Shown: piece after piece, positions 41,851-53,269 of the stretch
How the letters are laid out: each line of letters starts with the position of its first letter
Numbering within the stretch: the stretch's first letter is position 1
Source of the DNA: Megaleporinus macrocephalus
Lineage: Eukaryota > Chordata > Actinopteri > Characiformes > Anostomidae
Direction of reading: 5' to 3'
DNA: 64,000 bases
NCBI GenBank assembly: GCA_021613375.1
Contig: CM038703.1
Coordinates: forward strand, 20,020,194 to 20,084,193
Made by a program: the position numbers and the translations under genes
Notes under the pieces: model-generated
What the model was told of the DNA's origin: nothing
The model's database searches: none
What the model saw: only the letters and a program-made list of their open reading frames with translations

Positions 41851-41950
41851 GAGTTGGGTGGGGGGTTCAGTCGCTCTCGGCTACCTTCCGAATTTTATTA
41901 AAGCCCTTCTCCAGCTGATTACTTGCAGCGAGCTGCACAGGTGGAGGCGT

Positions 41951-41991
<41 letters not shown>

Positions 41992-42180
41992 GAGTTGGGT
42001 GTGGGGGGTGGGGGGGCGTGTAGAGTGCAAGCCCTGCAGGGTCATGTTTAACATGTCCACAGGCAATCAATTCACCTTAACCCCTCATGGTAGTCCAGCC
42101 TTCTCCACCTAAGCTGTCCTTAATAACCAGGCAATGGTGAATTACTGATAAGGCGTTAGGGTCTCTGACCTATATATCCC
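41850..42180. other. Unique sequence with GT/GA microsatellite
   Basis: A GTGT run followed by GA repeats occupies 41,951-41,994, with G-rich sequence at 42,000-42,018. The flanking unique parts (CCAGCTGATTACTTGCAGCG, GGCAATCAATTCACC) resemble the neighbouring candidate elements. Confidence 0.5.
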
Positions 42181-42860
42181 TCCCTCTATATATTTGGGGG
42201 GGAAAAGAAAAATCCATCCAAGAGAGAAATGTACCTTTTTAAATGCATGTCCTGAAATTAAATAATCTGAACACAGGGAAAAAATGGAGAAATTGTATTT
42301 CCCATCGCCGTCTCCGCAGTGTGTTTGTTCAGTACACATTCGGGTGGGAAAAGGAGAGGCTGGAAGGTAGTGCTGGAAAAGGCGAAGACTCTGTTTGATG
42401 CCTTTTAATGAAGCTTAATAATTAGAGCGTGTTAATTTTGTGAGTGCAATGGTTGAGGCTAATTTTATTTGTGGATTTTGTTCGTTTAATGTTGGATTGA
42501 GTTCTTATCAACTGGGCGAATGATGGCATTTTCAGCTTGAGATAACCTGCAGTGCAAGCATGGATTTATAAGAGTTTCAAATTGAATTTTTTTCCCCCGG
42601 ATTTGTCTTAAGGTTAAAATTGTGCCGCGAAAATCCTCTGCGTGTCTCTGTATCTAATTCTAGTGGTATTGATCAGTTAGGCAGGCTGCGGACTACTGGG
42701 TTCTCCTAAGGCTTGCTTCTGACTCTGATGTTGGAGAATAATAGCTGCTTTGATTGCTGTTGTGACAGGACGTCTTCCAGAAAATCAACCCGCTGCATAT
42801 GTTGAGATCAGCTTTTTATCTATTCAAACAGCCCATATCATCATCTGTCATAAGAAAACC
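42180..42860. promoter_or_regulatory. Candidate conserved noncoding element cluster
   Basis: Contains CCTTTTAATGAAGCTTAATA followed by ATTAGAGC, GTGTTAATTTTGTGAG, GAGGCTAATTTTATTTGTGG, CGTTTAATGTTGG and CTGTATCTAATTCTAGTGG. ATTA cores are frequent and the sequence is unique. It ends about 100 bp before the duplicated 117-bp sequence. Confidence 0.48.
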
Positions 42861-42967
42861 TTGCATCTCTGAAATGGTTACTTTCAGGGGGAGAATAAAA
42901 TAATAGGTTAATATAAATCAAAAGTGGGGGTTTAACTTTCAAGCTTTACTACATTTTATGTATGCAA

Positions 42968-43083
42968 ATTTCTCTGTTAAGCAATAGCGATTTGTGAGGG
43001 TTTACAAAGCGGTTCTGATAGAGGTGGATTACGATAGGAAGAATGAAAAACACTCTTTGCAGTGGTGTACTAGGCAGTAGATG
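42968..43083 (+). repeat. 117-bp sequence duplicated at 23,436 (copy 2)
   Basis: Shares ATTTCTCTGTTAAGCAA, GATTTGTGAGGGTTTACAAA, GTGGATTAC and GGTGTACTAGGCAGTAGATG with copy 1, in the same order, orientation and spacing. A perfect octamer ATGCAAAT overlaps its left edge (42,962-42,969) and is not in copy 1. Confidence 0.75.
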
Positions 43084-43089
43084 ATGTCC

Positions 43090-43430
43090 ATAAAAGTGAC
43101 TAAAGTATTTGGACACTGGACTTTTGTATAGAAATGTAATAAAATTCCTGAAAATATCTCAAATGATGGCTTCATTTATTTACACTATGTATTTAAGAAG
43201 CACAGATTTTAATATGTGGAGGTTGGGGGGGGGGGTGACAAAACATCACATACATAGACTATGATTTTGTACACAGTGTGAAAGGCAGCTAGTGTTTTTA
43301 GGGGAAAAAAGAACAAAATTAAACCCAAAAAGTACTGAAGGGCTATTTTCATGGATGTGAGTACAAAGTGTAGAAAATAGAAAACAAGAGAGAAAATGCT
43401 CTCTGACCCAGCAGCACTGTTATTTTAAGT
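43090..43430. other. AT-rich spacer
   Basis: Contains a G-run (43,227-43,237) and nothing else I can support. Confidence 0.4.
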
Positions 43431-43439
43431 CTTAGTCCA

Positions 43440-44140
43440 CATGCGTACAGTGCTGCACAAAGTACACCATTTACTTAATTTCCAGTCAAAACACCCATTA
43501 ACTGCAAGTTATTAATTTTTAGCATTTGTTTTAAAAGCTAAAAAACATAGAATTAATGGAAACAACACAGAAGCCTTAGCAACTAAATATTCATACAAGG
43601 CCACACTAAGTCTTTATTAGAGCTTCCACTCAGGAGACTAGGGATGTTTTTCTACAGTTCAATCTTAGAGTTCAGTAAGGTTCTGAACTCTGGGCTAGTC
43701 AGTCCATCCGTTGTTCTGAGGACACCACCGCATTTGCAGTGACATTTTCTTCCTTTTTGTCTTTTCTCAGTACTGGCCTCCTGACAGCTACACATTCTTT
43801 TAGATCCATAGTGTTGGAAGCTGTTTAAGCTGCTCAGTGAAAAGAAGTTTTCAGATCTGAAGCAAGAATGGAGCTTGAGTTTCTCTTCTCAGACAGTTTA
43901 TCTGATGGTGACAGTTTTGCCGATCTACCAGATCTTGCACGGTTGTTAGGATTCCCATTTTTGGAAAGTCATATATTTTGTTTTCATTTTTACTTTTTCC
44001 CTTTGACTTCTCCTCCATTACACCAGTGGATTTGTTTAGATATTTTATCTTCTCAACTTGTCCTGAACAACGTTTGAATTTTTTTTTTTTGCCGTTTTTA
44101 TTGGAAGTTCACCGAATAAAAGGTGGTCTCTGATTGGCAT
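43440..44140. mobile_element. Degenerate inverted-repeat DNA element
   Basis: The left end ACAGTGCTGCACAAAGTACA followed by CCATTTACTTAATTTCCAGTCA matches the element at 29,470. The right end AAAAGGTGGTCTCTGATTGG (44,118-44,137) matches the right terminal repeat at 56,860. The body shares ordered words with the 56.4-kb element, including TTCTGAGGACACCA, ATAGTGTTGG, TCTGATGGTGACAGTTTTG and TTGTTAGGATT. No intact protein; the 69-codon frame inside it is not a gene. Confidence 0.6.
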
Positions 44141-44149
44141 TTTGCCTTT

Positions 44150-45195
44150 GTATTTGGAAATATTGTTGTATGAATAGTGACACAGACTCTGTAAAAGCTA
44201 AATGAATGAAATATTTGGAGTGTTGGAGTTACATAATGCAGAGTTTTGGCTTTGACAACAATTTATATTATTAATCTGTAAATTTCCGCTTTCCGAAGAA
44301 AACCTCATATTTCATAGGAAGTTGGGCCTAACTTTGGTAAGGGGAAAAAATTGATACAGCATATTATGGTAATGTTTTGAGTGATGATATTGTATCGATA
44401 CTGAGATGCCAAATACTGATATTTTATCATACAGTTATAATTTGCAGATAAAAAAGTAACAGATGCTGGAAAAGTTTTCCTTCGGGACGTCATTTCGCAA
44501 TAATTTTATGTCGTGATTCCCACCTTTAAACTTTAGCATACGTTAATGGAACTTTTAAAAGTTTAAAGGTGATTTTTTTTCTATTGACCCTTTCATTATG
44601 AAATTTACACACAGTATGACAAGTGCCAGCTTTATATTGTGTTTCATAAATACACAAACAAATAAAGCAAAAAATAAGTATGAGCGTTGCTAATGATAGA
44701 TATGTATGACTGTAGCGTTCTCTATTAGACGTTTCATTCCGAAACTCAAAACTTCACAGCAAGTGCGCCACAATGGTCTGAAATGTGGTCTATTTTAAAT
44801 GTAGGCTTAAAAATCATCTCAGGAGAGCCATGTGGGAACCACAGTTTTGTTGGAGATTAAATACCAAAACTTGAAAGCTTGGTAGTTCTTTTTAGGTCAT
44901 TAAAGAATTGATATTTGTAAGTAAGCAGACCTGCATTCCAACAGTGATGCACCACTCACACTTTAGACTGAAAGCCAAAATAAAGAGGCCTTCTGTATTG
45001 AAGAAAATCACTGCTTCTACTTATTGTTAAAGACCTAACATAGTGGAGTAAGTCCAGTGAATAGTTTAGAGAGTGTAACATCCTTTTGCCAACATAATTG
45101 GTCATTTAGACTGTTCTCCGTACTAAAATAGATTTTTCTACCCCATTTAAATAGTAACTCGACTGTGGTCCAACATGTGTCACAACGTGCCCTTT
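44150..45195. other. AT-rich, gene-free spacer
   Basis: Low-GC sequence. A short TATTGTATCGATACTGAGA stretch (about 44,388) recalls the dispersed repeat at 21,440. No gene. Confidence 0.45.
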
Positions 45196-45199
45196 TTTG

Positions 45200-45480
45200 G
45201 TTAAATGTAAGTCATTTTAATTAAAGCTATGTCCCTGCTTTTTCTTCTGAAGGATTTATCTTTCCTGATTACAGTGGAAGTTATCTAAGAGGCTCCTGAG
45301 CTTCATTTCATCTTTTCATCTTTGCGCACTGCAAAGCCGCACACTTTAGACCATAAAAGGGAAAATTTGTATTGTTCACCCAGCAAATTCACCGCCTCCA
45401 CTCTATTTTCCTCCGTGTCGATGACCCCTGTGTAGGTTTTTACCTAACAAGCATGTAGAGAGTGCTACATTTGCCCCTAT
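45200..45480. promoter_or_regulatory. Candidate conserved noncoding element
   Basis: Contains CATTTTAATTAAAGCTATG, TTCCTGATTACAGTGG, TTGCGCACTGCAAAGCCGC and CCATAAAAGGG. Unique and balanced between AT-rich flanks. Confidence 0.42.
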
Positions 45481-45730
45481 TTGACAGTGACTAATTGCGC
45501 CTAGGATGCGAGCTGCTTGTTAGGCCAGTAGAAGTTAGCCCGGTTTTAGCTCGGCTAAATTCATTATTCTCTCTTTTTCTCTGCTTGCTCGCTCCTCATC
45601 AAGTCGAAGCTAGTGAGCTGGCGGCGCGGTCCGAACGTGCTAACGCCTCACAAGTCCCTTATGGCTTGCCCGGTTTCAGCTTCAGAAGACAAAGCGTTTG
45701 GAATGCTGGAGCGCTTAGGTGATGGATGGT
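45480..45730. other. Unclassified GC-richer block
   Basis: Contains AGCCCGGTTTTAGCTCGGCT and GAGCTGGCGGCGCGGTCCGA, with a 75-codon plus-strand frame (45,495-45,722). The protein has no domain I recognise. The composition (AGC/GCTAGC words) suggests a piece of dispersed repeat or a retrogene scrap rather than a gene. Confidence 0.25.
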
Positions 45731-47290
45731 CTTAAGACATGTTTGCTGGAGACTTTCTTCAGTGCATTATGATTGCGGCATGGATGTAAAAATACCACAA
45801 ACAGAGTTGAAAGCTCCAGCTATCTTTATTTTTTCATTTATTTTGATTTACCTGACACTTTCTCCATCACCCCATCTTATAGTGAGTGTTGATCTAGAGT
45901 TTGATATTCTGATTAAAAAGTAATGAGCATAAAATAAAGAATATTTTCTTTTTCAATTTTTGACATAATGTGAATATGTTACTTGCCCTTTACACTGCGT
46001 GTAAATTTCTTAATGTGTGTAAATGGACAGACCAACCGCTATGGTCTTCTTTTCTTCTCTTGAGATATATATATATCTTTGTCTCACTTGTCTCACTTAC
46101 AAAAACTATTAATACTTTTGTAAGTATTGATGTAAGTTAGAAAATATGCATTCCAAGTAATATTAGAGATTTCTATTGACATTGTGACATAATGTAAAGG
46201 GCATCTCCTGATTTTAAATTATGTTGGAAAATGACATAAATTTAATTGAAATAAAGCCTAGATTTTGTTTGCATTTTGTCTGTATCATATATAACACTGT
46301 CACAAAGAAATAGTGTGTTTAAGATTTGTTTTTTTCTTAATTCAGGATCAAAGATTTATTGAAAAGTTTTGCTTCATTTTAGTTCTGGTTTGTGTAGATG
46401 TAACAAATATAGGCACATTCTGTGATGTGCATTAGGTGACAATAACTGTGGTAATACCCAGCTAACTTTCTGGACCACACTTTGGCTGAAAAGGCAAGCG
46501 GCAGTTGTATTTATTGGATATGCCTTGTTTTATCTATGTCTTGTGATATTCTAGAACAGTTAGCCATCAGCGTGTTCCATATTTTACTAACACCAAAAGG
46601 TCTGGTGACATCCCTGTTAAAACTCCTAGCCTCAGGTGTCCTACGCATGTTGAAAGTGAGGCACATTAATGGGGAAGTTGGCTGAGCTATTAAATTGTCT
46701 GCATAATTCAGTGAATGAGATGTAAGCAAACTTGGGTTCACTGTAGACAAACTTACTGACGTGATCTCTTTACAGTGGTGGGCATTGGAGCCAGAGGTTG
46801 ACATGTCTACAACATAAATATAGCTTTGTTTAAGCATTTATAAAATAACCAGTGAACCTGCACATGACTTATACGTTTGTAATGTTGAAAATGATAAAAA
46901 GAGTTTTAAATCTGGAAAGTTTATAACTCTCAGTGCTAACGATGCTTTTCGGCAACACACCTTGACTCTGAAACTGTGGCGTTAATCGATTGAGTTCCCA
47001 CTAGTAAATTCAACATTGTGGTGGTATTCACATGCACTCATCTTGTAGATACGACATCTCTGGCATCACTTGAAGGCAGTGTTAGGCCTCTGCTATAAAC
47101 AGTTCAGAATCTGTAGATTTCTTTATAGTGGAGCATTTCACATCAGACCACTTTGAAGGACTTTGCAGTTTAATTATGCAACCTTTTTTTTAAAAAAAAA
47201 ATTCCATTTAACATATATTAAAACTAATAAGTGTTGTAAGTGATGTATTTTCTGATTACTTATACCTATAATTTGACAATTACTGATTCA
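45730..47290. other. AT-rich, gene-free spacer
   Basis: No exon is supported. The part 46,470-46,830 is more complex and carries a 108-codon minus-strand frame without recognisable domain; it may be an old mobile-element fragment. Confidence 0.35.
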
Positions 47291-47640
47291 GAGTTCATGA
47301 ACAGATGATCAATGCACCCACACACCACACTGCGCCAGTTGCATGTACCAAAGAAGATCCGTAGAGTATAGATGGCGGCTTGTTCTGTGTTTGATCTGTT
47401 CAGATGCCATCTCTTCAGGGGGTGTTTCTTCTCTTACTTGGGTCTCACAGCACTGGAATGGCAGTATTCTCACTTTTTCTAACGAACCGAACTAACAGAG
47501 CAATCTCACCAGGCTTCATTTTAATCGAACCAAAGCCAGGAGTGAACACACCTTCAGCCTCAAGCCACCAAACTTGTCTCGAACTACATCTAAGTGGAAA
47601 GTTTCTGGCTAAAGTACCATTTTACAAAAAAAAAAAAATC
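47290..47640. repeat. Probable fragment of a fish dispersed repeat
   Basis: AACGAACCGAACTAACAGAG, CAATCTCACCAGGCTTCATT and TTAATCGAACCAAAGCCAGG resemble a common fish repeat with GAACCGAACTxxxGAGCAATCGCACCAGAGTTC. A poly-A (47,625-47,638) follows. The open frame across it has no protein family match. Name and boundaries are uncertain. Confidence 0.4.
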
Positions 47641-47649
47641 TAATTTACA

Positions 47650-48000
47650 AAATAAGAAAAAAACAGTGAAGAAGATAAGGGGGTCGTGCTGAAGCCCATC
47701 CCCATGTCAGTTCTCTCGCCTGTCCCATATCCCAACATTACCTGCCTGCTGTTTGCTTATTTACGTCCTCTGTTTGGCCAAAATACTCGCGGGGGGTCCA
47801 CCAATTAAATCAGCGTGGGACGCAGGCTGGGGGGCGGTGCTGGTGATTTCAGCAGAGGTGCTGCGTGCGTTATTTGACCCAGTAAGCGCCGGTGAGGTGG
47901 TGACGTAGCCGACAGATGGTAGGCCGGGAGCTGAAGCCGGCGCCAGGGCCGATACCTGACAGGAGGTGTGTGTCTAACGCCACATGCGCAATTACACCCC
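47650..48000. promoter_or_regulatory. Candidate conserved element with CpG-rich half
   Basis: Contains CCACCAATTAAATCAGCGTG and a CpG-rich stretch (47,790-47,970) with GTAAGCGCCGGTGAGGTGGT, GAAGCCGGCGCCAGGGCC. It stands out from its AT-rich left flank; no gene is seen. Confidence 0.35.
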
Positions 48001-48210
48001 CCCACCCCACTCCAGCCCAACAAATCAAAACCAAAAACATTTTTGTGTGTCCTTTACATTAGTATTTTTTATTTTTCTTTCTTTCTTTCTCTTTTTCTTT
48101 CATTTCTTTCTTCCTTTCTTGCCTTAACACAGCAGTTTACTCAACTGCACCCCTCCCCAACACACATACACACCCTGACCCCCCCCTCCCCACCAGTCCT
48201 TCGGTGTTGC
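48000..48210. repeat. C-rich and CT/TTTC low-complexity sequence
   Basis: Poly-C patches near 47,996-48,010 and 48,179-48,192 flank a TTTC-rich tract (48,072-48,120). Confidence 0.75.
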
Positions 48211-48400
48211 GCACGTCCCTGGACAGGTTTCAGCGTTTAAATTTGAAAATGATTTGTCCTGCCCTCTTAATAATAGATGAGAGCACCGAGTTGGGGTCCC
48301 TTCAATAAACTCCCTCCTCGCTTTAATTAGTGAACAAAAAAGCCCAGCCTGCTGAGGACTCAGGCCTGGGCTCTGTGTTGGTAATTAAAACTGAAACCAC
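48210..48400. promoter_or_regulatory. Candidate conserved noncoding element
   Basis: Contains TTTAAATTTGAAAATGATTT, CTCTTAATAATAGATGAG, CGCTTTAATTAGTGAACAAA and TTGGTAATTAAAACTG, directly next to a long purine tract. Confidence 0.42.
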
Positions 48401-48401
48401 C

Positions 48402-48459
48402 AAAAGGAGAGAGAAGAGGAGGAGGGGTGGAAGAGGAGGAGGAGGAGGAAGAGGAGGAA

Positions 48460-48491
<32 letters not shown>

Positions 48492-48544
48492 AGAAGAAGG
48501 AGAAGGAGAAGAAGTGGGGGGAAAAAAAAGAAAAAGAGAGAGAC
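48402..48544. repeat. Purine tract: GGA/GAA simple repeats
   Basis: About 140 bp with almost no pyrimidines on the plus strand, made of GGA, GAA and GAAGGA units. Frames through it (poly Arg/Glu/Gly, poly Leu/Pro on the other strand) are artefacts. Confidence 0.93.
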
Positions 48545-48549
48545 TCTAT

Positions 48550-48960
48550 TTTTATCGCGCGTGCAGGCTGCTTGGTGCCGAGTGCCCGTGGAAGGTTCTG
48601 CAATAAAGAGTGATAATGAAGGTGTAAGAACTCTGGGGGCCAAAGCCGGGCGCTCGCTACAATGGCTGCTCTCACACCAGACTGAAATGCAGGGAGCAAT
48701 TAGAGGAGGCTGCGTGCAGACTGGCCACTGGAGATTAGTTAACACCTCAGGAGCTGCGCTTCAGGACAGGCACATGCTTGTTTTCCCTCCCTGCTATTTG
48801 CTTTCTTAAAAAAAATACATATCTATATAACACACTAATGCCGTAATAATGCGAGGCTGAGTTTGTTTGTTTCATCGAAGCGAGCGCTTTGTGTGGTAGA
48901 CAATGGCCGGGGTCGGCTCGTTTGCCACGTTCAGTAATGACTGGGTGTAAGAAATGTTTT
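48550..48960. promoter_or_regulatory. Candidate conserved noncoding element
   Basis: Unique sequence with TAAAGAGTGATAATGAAGGT, GGGAGCAATTAGAGGAGG, GGAGATTAGTTAACACC and CACACTAATGCCGTAATAAT followed by GCGAGG. Balanced composition, no gene. Confidence 0.42.
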
Positions 48961-49840
48961 TTCTTGTTGATTTTTGTGATTGCTGGTCATCTCATTTCGG
49001 AGATCCTGCTCTATAAATGGATCACATTTATTTATTGTACTTTTATACTTTTTGTAAATAAAAGATCTGAATGTATTGTGTTCCATAGTTAAAGTTCAGT
49101 GGTGAAGAATGACCGTTAGAGCTGGGCCATGAATGTCCTCCTTACTAATGCTATCTTCTGCTTGCATCACTAAGAGATTCTAGTAGGTTGTTACCGCAAA
49201 GCTAACATTTTTTGCCAATTCTTGATAAAACACAGACATTTGAAGCTTCTAAAAGACTTCTGTTCTCTGACTTGAAGCCTATGACAGATATATTAGCATA
49301 TTTGTTACCTTGTACCAGTTATGGAGCTGCCACCACTGTTTTCCATTAGGGTGCTGCTCTGATTCACAGTCATCTACGACTTCCAGAAGGTCTAGAGTGA
49401 CATTTTTGCTCCCAACTTATTGGAAATCGAACCATGACTGGCTAATTCCTCTGTCACTGTCACTGTAATTATGCTAAAATAATTATTATATCTAAAATAA
49501 GGCCTTCTCCTCAGCTCTTCAAGTCCTAACCAATAGGAGAACTTGGTCAGCTATATCTAACTAGATACCACCAATACCAGCAGTTCCTGATTGGCCAGTT
49601 GTTTTGCTTGGCATGTCAAGAATTTAACTTTTTTTGACGTACAGATCTTAACAATGAAGATGACTTGTACGGTAATACTTGAAATACAGAGTTTAAATAC
49701 AATCTTGATCCTATTAAATAAAAATTTAGGAAACGTTACTGACATGCATTTCTGTTGCCTAGAAATCAACAGGCCATCTTCTTATCCACCATCATCTTAT
49801 CTTAGTTCTGCCCAGTCATGTTAAAGTTAAGAGAGGTGTT
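48960..49840. other. AT-rich, gene-free spacer
   Basis: No exon, repeat or dense motif cluster is supported here. Confidence 0.4.
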
Positions 49841-49844
49841 TCAG

Positions 49845-50380
49845 CACTGCTTTTCGAATACGGTGTAATGAAGAAGAGCCAATCAGATGTCATTTACATA
49901 TATCATTCTTACAAGTGCAGTAAAAACAGACCGTTTTGGGGTAAAGAGGGATTAAGGAGAGGGTGTAAAACGGTCATGTAAAGTGAATTAGGACTGTTTT
50001 TGTTACCCATTCCCAACACAAATGCCATTAGCGGAGCTCAGTGGAGAAAAAAATTCAAGAGGAAATATAAGACACAGGCCTTTCAAGATGACTATCTGAA
50101 GTTTAATCCCACAAAAAAGTGGCGTTTTTTGGTATTACAGGTCCGGGCTAAGTTGCTTTCCTGTTTTTAGAAGTCATTTCGCGGTGAGTGCTCCGAAAAA
50201 CTCGGCAACAAGCCTACAGCCCAGCGCCTGTAACCTTAAGCCCAGTCACTAATCCAAAAGACATTGTTAATAGGGGCCACATATGAGCTGTTAAGCCTGT
50301 ATATTCATAATGTTATATAATTGGAGTCATAAAAAGCCAATTAACTTCGCCCACCCGCAGACGCACGCACACTCTCACAC
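49845..50380. promoter_or_regulatory. Candidate conserved noncoding element
   Basis: Contains CGGTGTAATGAAGAAG, GCCAATCAGATGTCATTTAC, AGTGAATTAGGACTG, ATGCCATTAGCGGAGC, GTCACTAATCC and TCATAATGTTATATAATTGG. A CCAAT box and several ATTA cores lie in unique sequence. Confidence 0.42.
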
Positions 50381-50579
50381 GCGCTTGTGCTAAAAAAGAA
50401 CAGGCAAGACAACACGACGCCCACAAAAAACTCGCTGGTCCTGCACCACTGGACACTGTCCACTAGTAACCCTGCTGGTTTTATAGACAAAGCATATCAC
50501 TGCACATTGCCACAGAGCTGGACTAATGAAAAGGGTATTGCGCAAATGCATGAAGAACGAATGAGTAGACAAAAATAAG

Positions 50580-50690
50580 CTGTCTCTCTCACTCTCTCTC
50601 TCTCTCGCGCACACCTTCTCTCTTTTGCTCTCTCCTCCCCCTCCTCTCCTTTTCTCTCCATCTCTGAGCCCCCACCACTACCATCACGTA
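50580..50690. repeat. CT-rich simple repeat
   Basis: Imperfect CTCT repeats with a CGCGC interruption. Confidence 0.85.
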
Positions 50691-50699
50691 ATTTTCTCT

Positions 50700-51500
50700 G
50701 AAGAAAGGGATTTTGCCAAAAAAATATTTGCTTTAAGGAAAAATAACAACAGTCTAAGGCAATATTGGATCAGTCAAATTTGAGCCATTTAAATTTGAAT
50801 GCGGGTGAAGTGGAGGAGGCAGACGTTGTTAAATATGATGCTTGAATGAAAATCTAAACCTTCCAATACCTCTAAGCAATGTACCTCAATGAGATGAATT
50901 AACTGTAAATGGTTCCTTCTCTGTGTGAGTGTCTTCCAATTTAAAATCTCATTATTCATATAAGATCCTGAACAAGGTGACTCTTAGGATAGATCGAATA
51001 AGTGAAGATAATCTTACCGGCTAGTTTTATGCAAATAGGAAATGTATTGAATCAACTAAAAGGAGAATGGGGAATCAAATAAGCTAATAAAACGGGGCCG
51101 GGTTAAAAACTCGGCGGGAATTGTGCCTCTGACTGGCGCGTGTCTCGGCTTTTCGGCTTTGTGCCATTGTAGGCGAAGTTGCAGAAATGTATTAATTCCG
51201 ATGCTTGTGTCATTTAAGTTTGACTCCTTTTGGTCTCAGGTTTACACGCATTATGAGAATTTCCAGCGTGAAAACAGGAGTTTGAGTGTTGCGAATGAGT
51301 TGGAGCAACTTAGGACGAGTCAATGAGCGCACTGAGGAGATTGTTACAGGCGCGATGTCCAGTCCACTTACTGCACTAATGAATTTTCAGCTGAGGCGGG
51401 CGCGTCGGACTCGAACTGATGAGGAGGGAATTCACACCCGTAGATATCCTACACATGTGAGGGTTCAAGTTCATCCATTATTCAAGACATAAATAATGTA
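50700..51500. promoter_or_regulatory. Candidate conserved noncoding element cluster
   Basis: Contains GAGATGAATTAACTGTAAAT, ATCTCATTATTCATATAAG, a perfect octamer ATGCAAAT (51,029-51,036), ATCAAATAAGCTAATAAAAC and CTGCACTAATGAATTTTCAG. Unique, mixed AT-rich and CpG-bearing sequence. Two overlapping short frames (51,123-51,492) show no domain. Confidence 0.47.
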
Positions 51501-52150
51501 AGATTCATTACATAGAAGTGTGAACTTTGACTGTGCACCCCCCCCCATCACCCCACCCTCTCCTGCCAGACTGGATATAAAGCTAAAATATTAAGTGATG
51601 CAATTTGTTCTTGACCCAAAGGGCGCACTGAAATGACAAATACAATCATACAATTATATCATAACCTCCCACATATAGCTCGCAGATAGAGCTGCTCATA
51701 CAAGGCCAAGCGTGTTATGAAGTGAAGAAATTGTTGTATTTATTAACCTGTGAGATTAACCTTGTCTGGTAAGAATACAGTACGCAGGGTATTTAATTTG
51801 TTCTTTCTCTGCCTTCCTGTGTATTTACTCGGTGCCTGACTCTTGTGGGCATTGCTTTGTTTGTAAGGTCATCTGAAATCCCGTTTTCAGCTGTGTACGC
51901 TGTATAGCAGCCAACTTTTAGACTAATTATCAATTTACTTGCTCAGTACAGACGAGTAAGTTGCAGCAAAGCAAAAAGTTTTTTTTTTCATCCCACTTTC
52001 AGTCAACTGTGCGGAGCTTTGGTACCACACAAAGAACCCTCTGGAGAGACTCTTTTTTTTTGTACTGTGGATTTGCAAGATTTATAGCAAAGACAGCTGT
52101 GTGTCAACTGCTCTGAGCTTCTACCGACCCCCCCACCCTTCCCTCCACCA
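51500..52150. promoter_or_regulatory. Probable regulatory spacer with poly-C patches
   Basis: Poly-C runs at 51,538-51,547 and 52,124-52,134 frame unique sequence with TGAGATTAACCTTGTCTGG, GACTAATTATCAATTTACTT and GATTTATAGC. Weaker than its neighbours as an element. Confidence 0.32.
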
Positions 52151-52159
52151 ACCCCTTCA

Positions 52160-52975
52160 TTCCATTTTAGAACTCCTTTGAACGTCGGCCTGCTTCCCCC
52201 TGAGCCGCTGACATGCCGTGTGAATCTGAGGATGTGAAATTATACACATTTAAGCACAACTGCTCGGAATTAGGGAGGAGATGAGAGGCGCTGTGGACGT
52301 AGCGGGATTTCAGGAGCCCCCCGTGTTTTATGGCTCGAACAAATTCACCACATGTTGTACTACACCCGAAGATGATACGGCGGTATTTCTTTAACACCGA
52401 CGAGGCGACGAGATAAGAATCTCACAGAAAGTGTTATCCTATCTGCCGGATCTGCTTATATGAACATCCAATCCAAACAGAAATCCCACAAGTCTGAGCC
52501 ACACAGTCAGATGCATAAGAAATCAATGGGATCCACAGGGTCCAAGCACCTGTCCAGCGTCCAAAGCAGGGGTGCGTACAGTAGGAGGAAGAAGAGTGTT
52601 TTTTGGGAAGAGGAAGAGCGAGCGAGTCGATTGATTCTTCAGGCCTGTCAAGACATCAGCGAAGTGGAAAACAAATCGGCAGGGTCCGAGTTGGATGGCA
52701 AAGCGTAAAGAATCTGCCCTTCCCCTTCCTCTTCCTCCTCCGATTCCTGCCAATGTAAAGGGGGGCATCAAAGCAGAGGAGCCGGCCTTCGTGACCTGGT
52801 GGCCCGACCTGCCATGTCAACACCAGACAGGAAGCAAATTTATCAGCTTTGATGAAAAGCCACTGTGTTATAGAAGAAATACGATACACGTGGAGCTTTA
52901 TGTTTCAGAGCTGCTGTCAGAACGCAACTGTAAAGGTAAAGATGAAAACGAAAGGCGGTGGACATGTTAAAATCG
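52160..52975. promoter_or_regulatory. Candidate conserved element or cryptic exon block
   Basis: High-complexity 800-bp block. It carries two slightly overlapping plus-strand frames (52,460-52,708, 82 codons; 52,695-52,970, 91 codons) and an 82-codon minus-strand frame, and shows a GTAAAG donor-like site near 52,935. No frame has a recognisable domain, so I favour a conserved noncoding block, but a lineage-specific transcript cannot be excluded. Confidence 0.38.
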
Positions 52976-52979
52976 TCTG

Positions 52980-53265
52980 TTTGGGCAACTCTTTCCATTT
53001 TTAATCTAGTCACACCATCATAAACAATCGGAAAACTGTGCTGTCTCCCTCAGAGCGCTCTTCAGAGTGGCTATCCTGTTTGATCTGGCAGCATATTAAT
53101 CATTTGTGTCAATAAAAAGCGTGGTGAATGCAAATATCCGGGCTGGCCGTCAATAAGTAACCATGAAAGCAGTGCAAATTAACCTCTAAATGTCATGGGA
53201 AAACCCAATACCAAATCCATTATCCTCTGATAGGTAGAAAATGCTCATATTACTCTGTTGCTTTA
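52980..53265. promoter_or_regulatory. Candidate conserved noncoding element
   Basis: Contains GCATATTAATCATTTGTGTC, AATAAAAAGCGTGGTGAATG with a perfect octamer ATGCAAAT (53,128-53,135), TCAATAAGTAACC and GTGCAAATTAACC. Dense, unique and gene-free. Confidence 0.47.
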
Positions 53266-53269
53266 CAGT

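Noticed and set aside
41593..41901. 102-codon frame in the CpG-rich block
   Set aside because: Pro/Arg-rich composition follows from GC content and a C-run; overlapping frame on the other strand; no family match.
46511..46837. 108-codon minus-strand frame
   Set aside because: No protein family recognised and no splice or promoter context; may be a decayed repeat.
48323..48809. Open frames of 104-159 codons on both strands
   Set aside because: They run through the GGA/GAA purine repeat and show only low-complexity Arg/Glu/Gly or Leu/Pro sequence.
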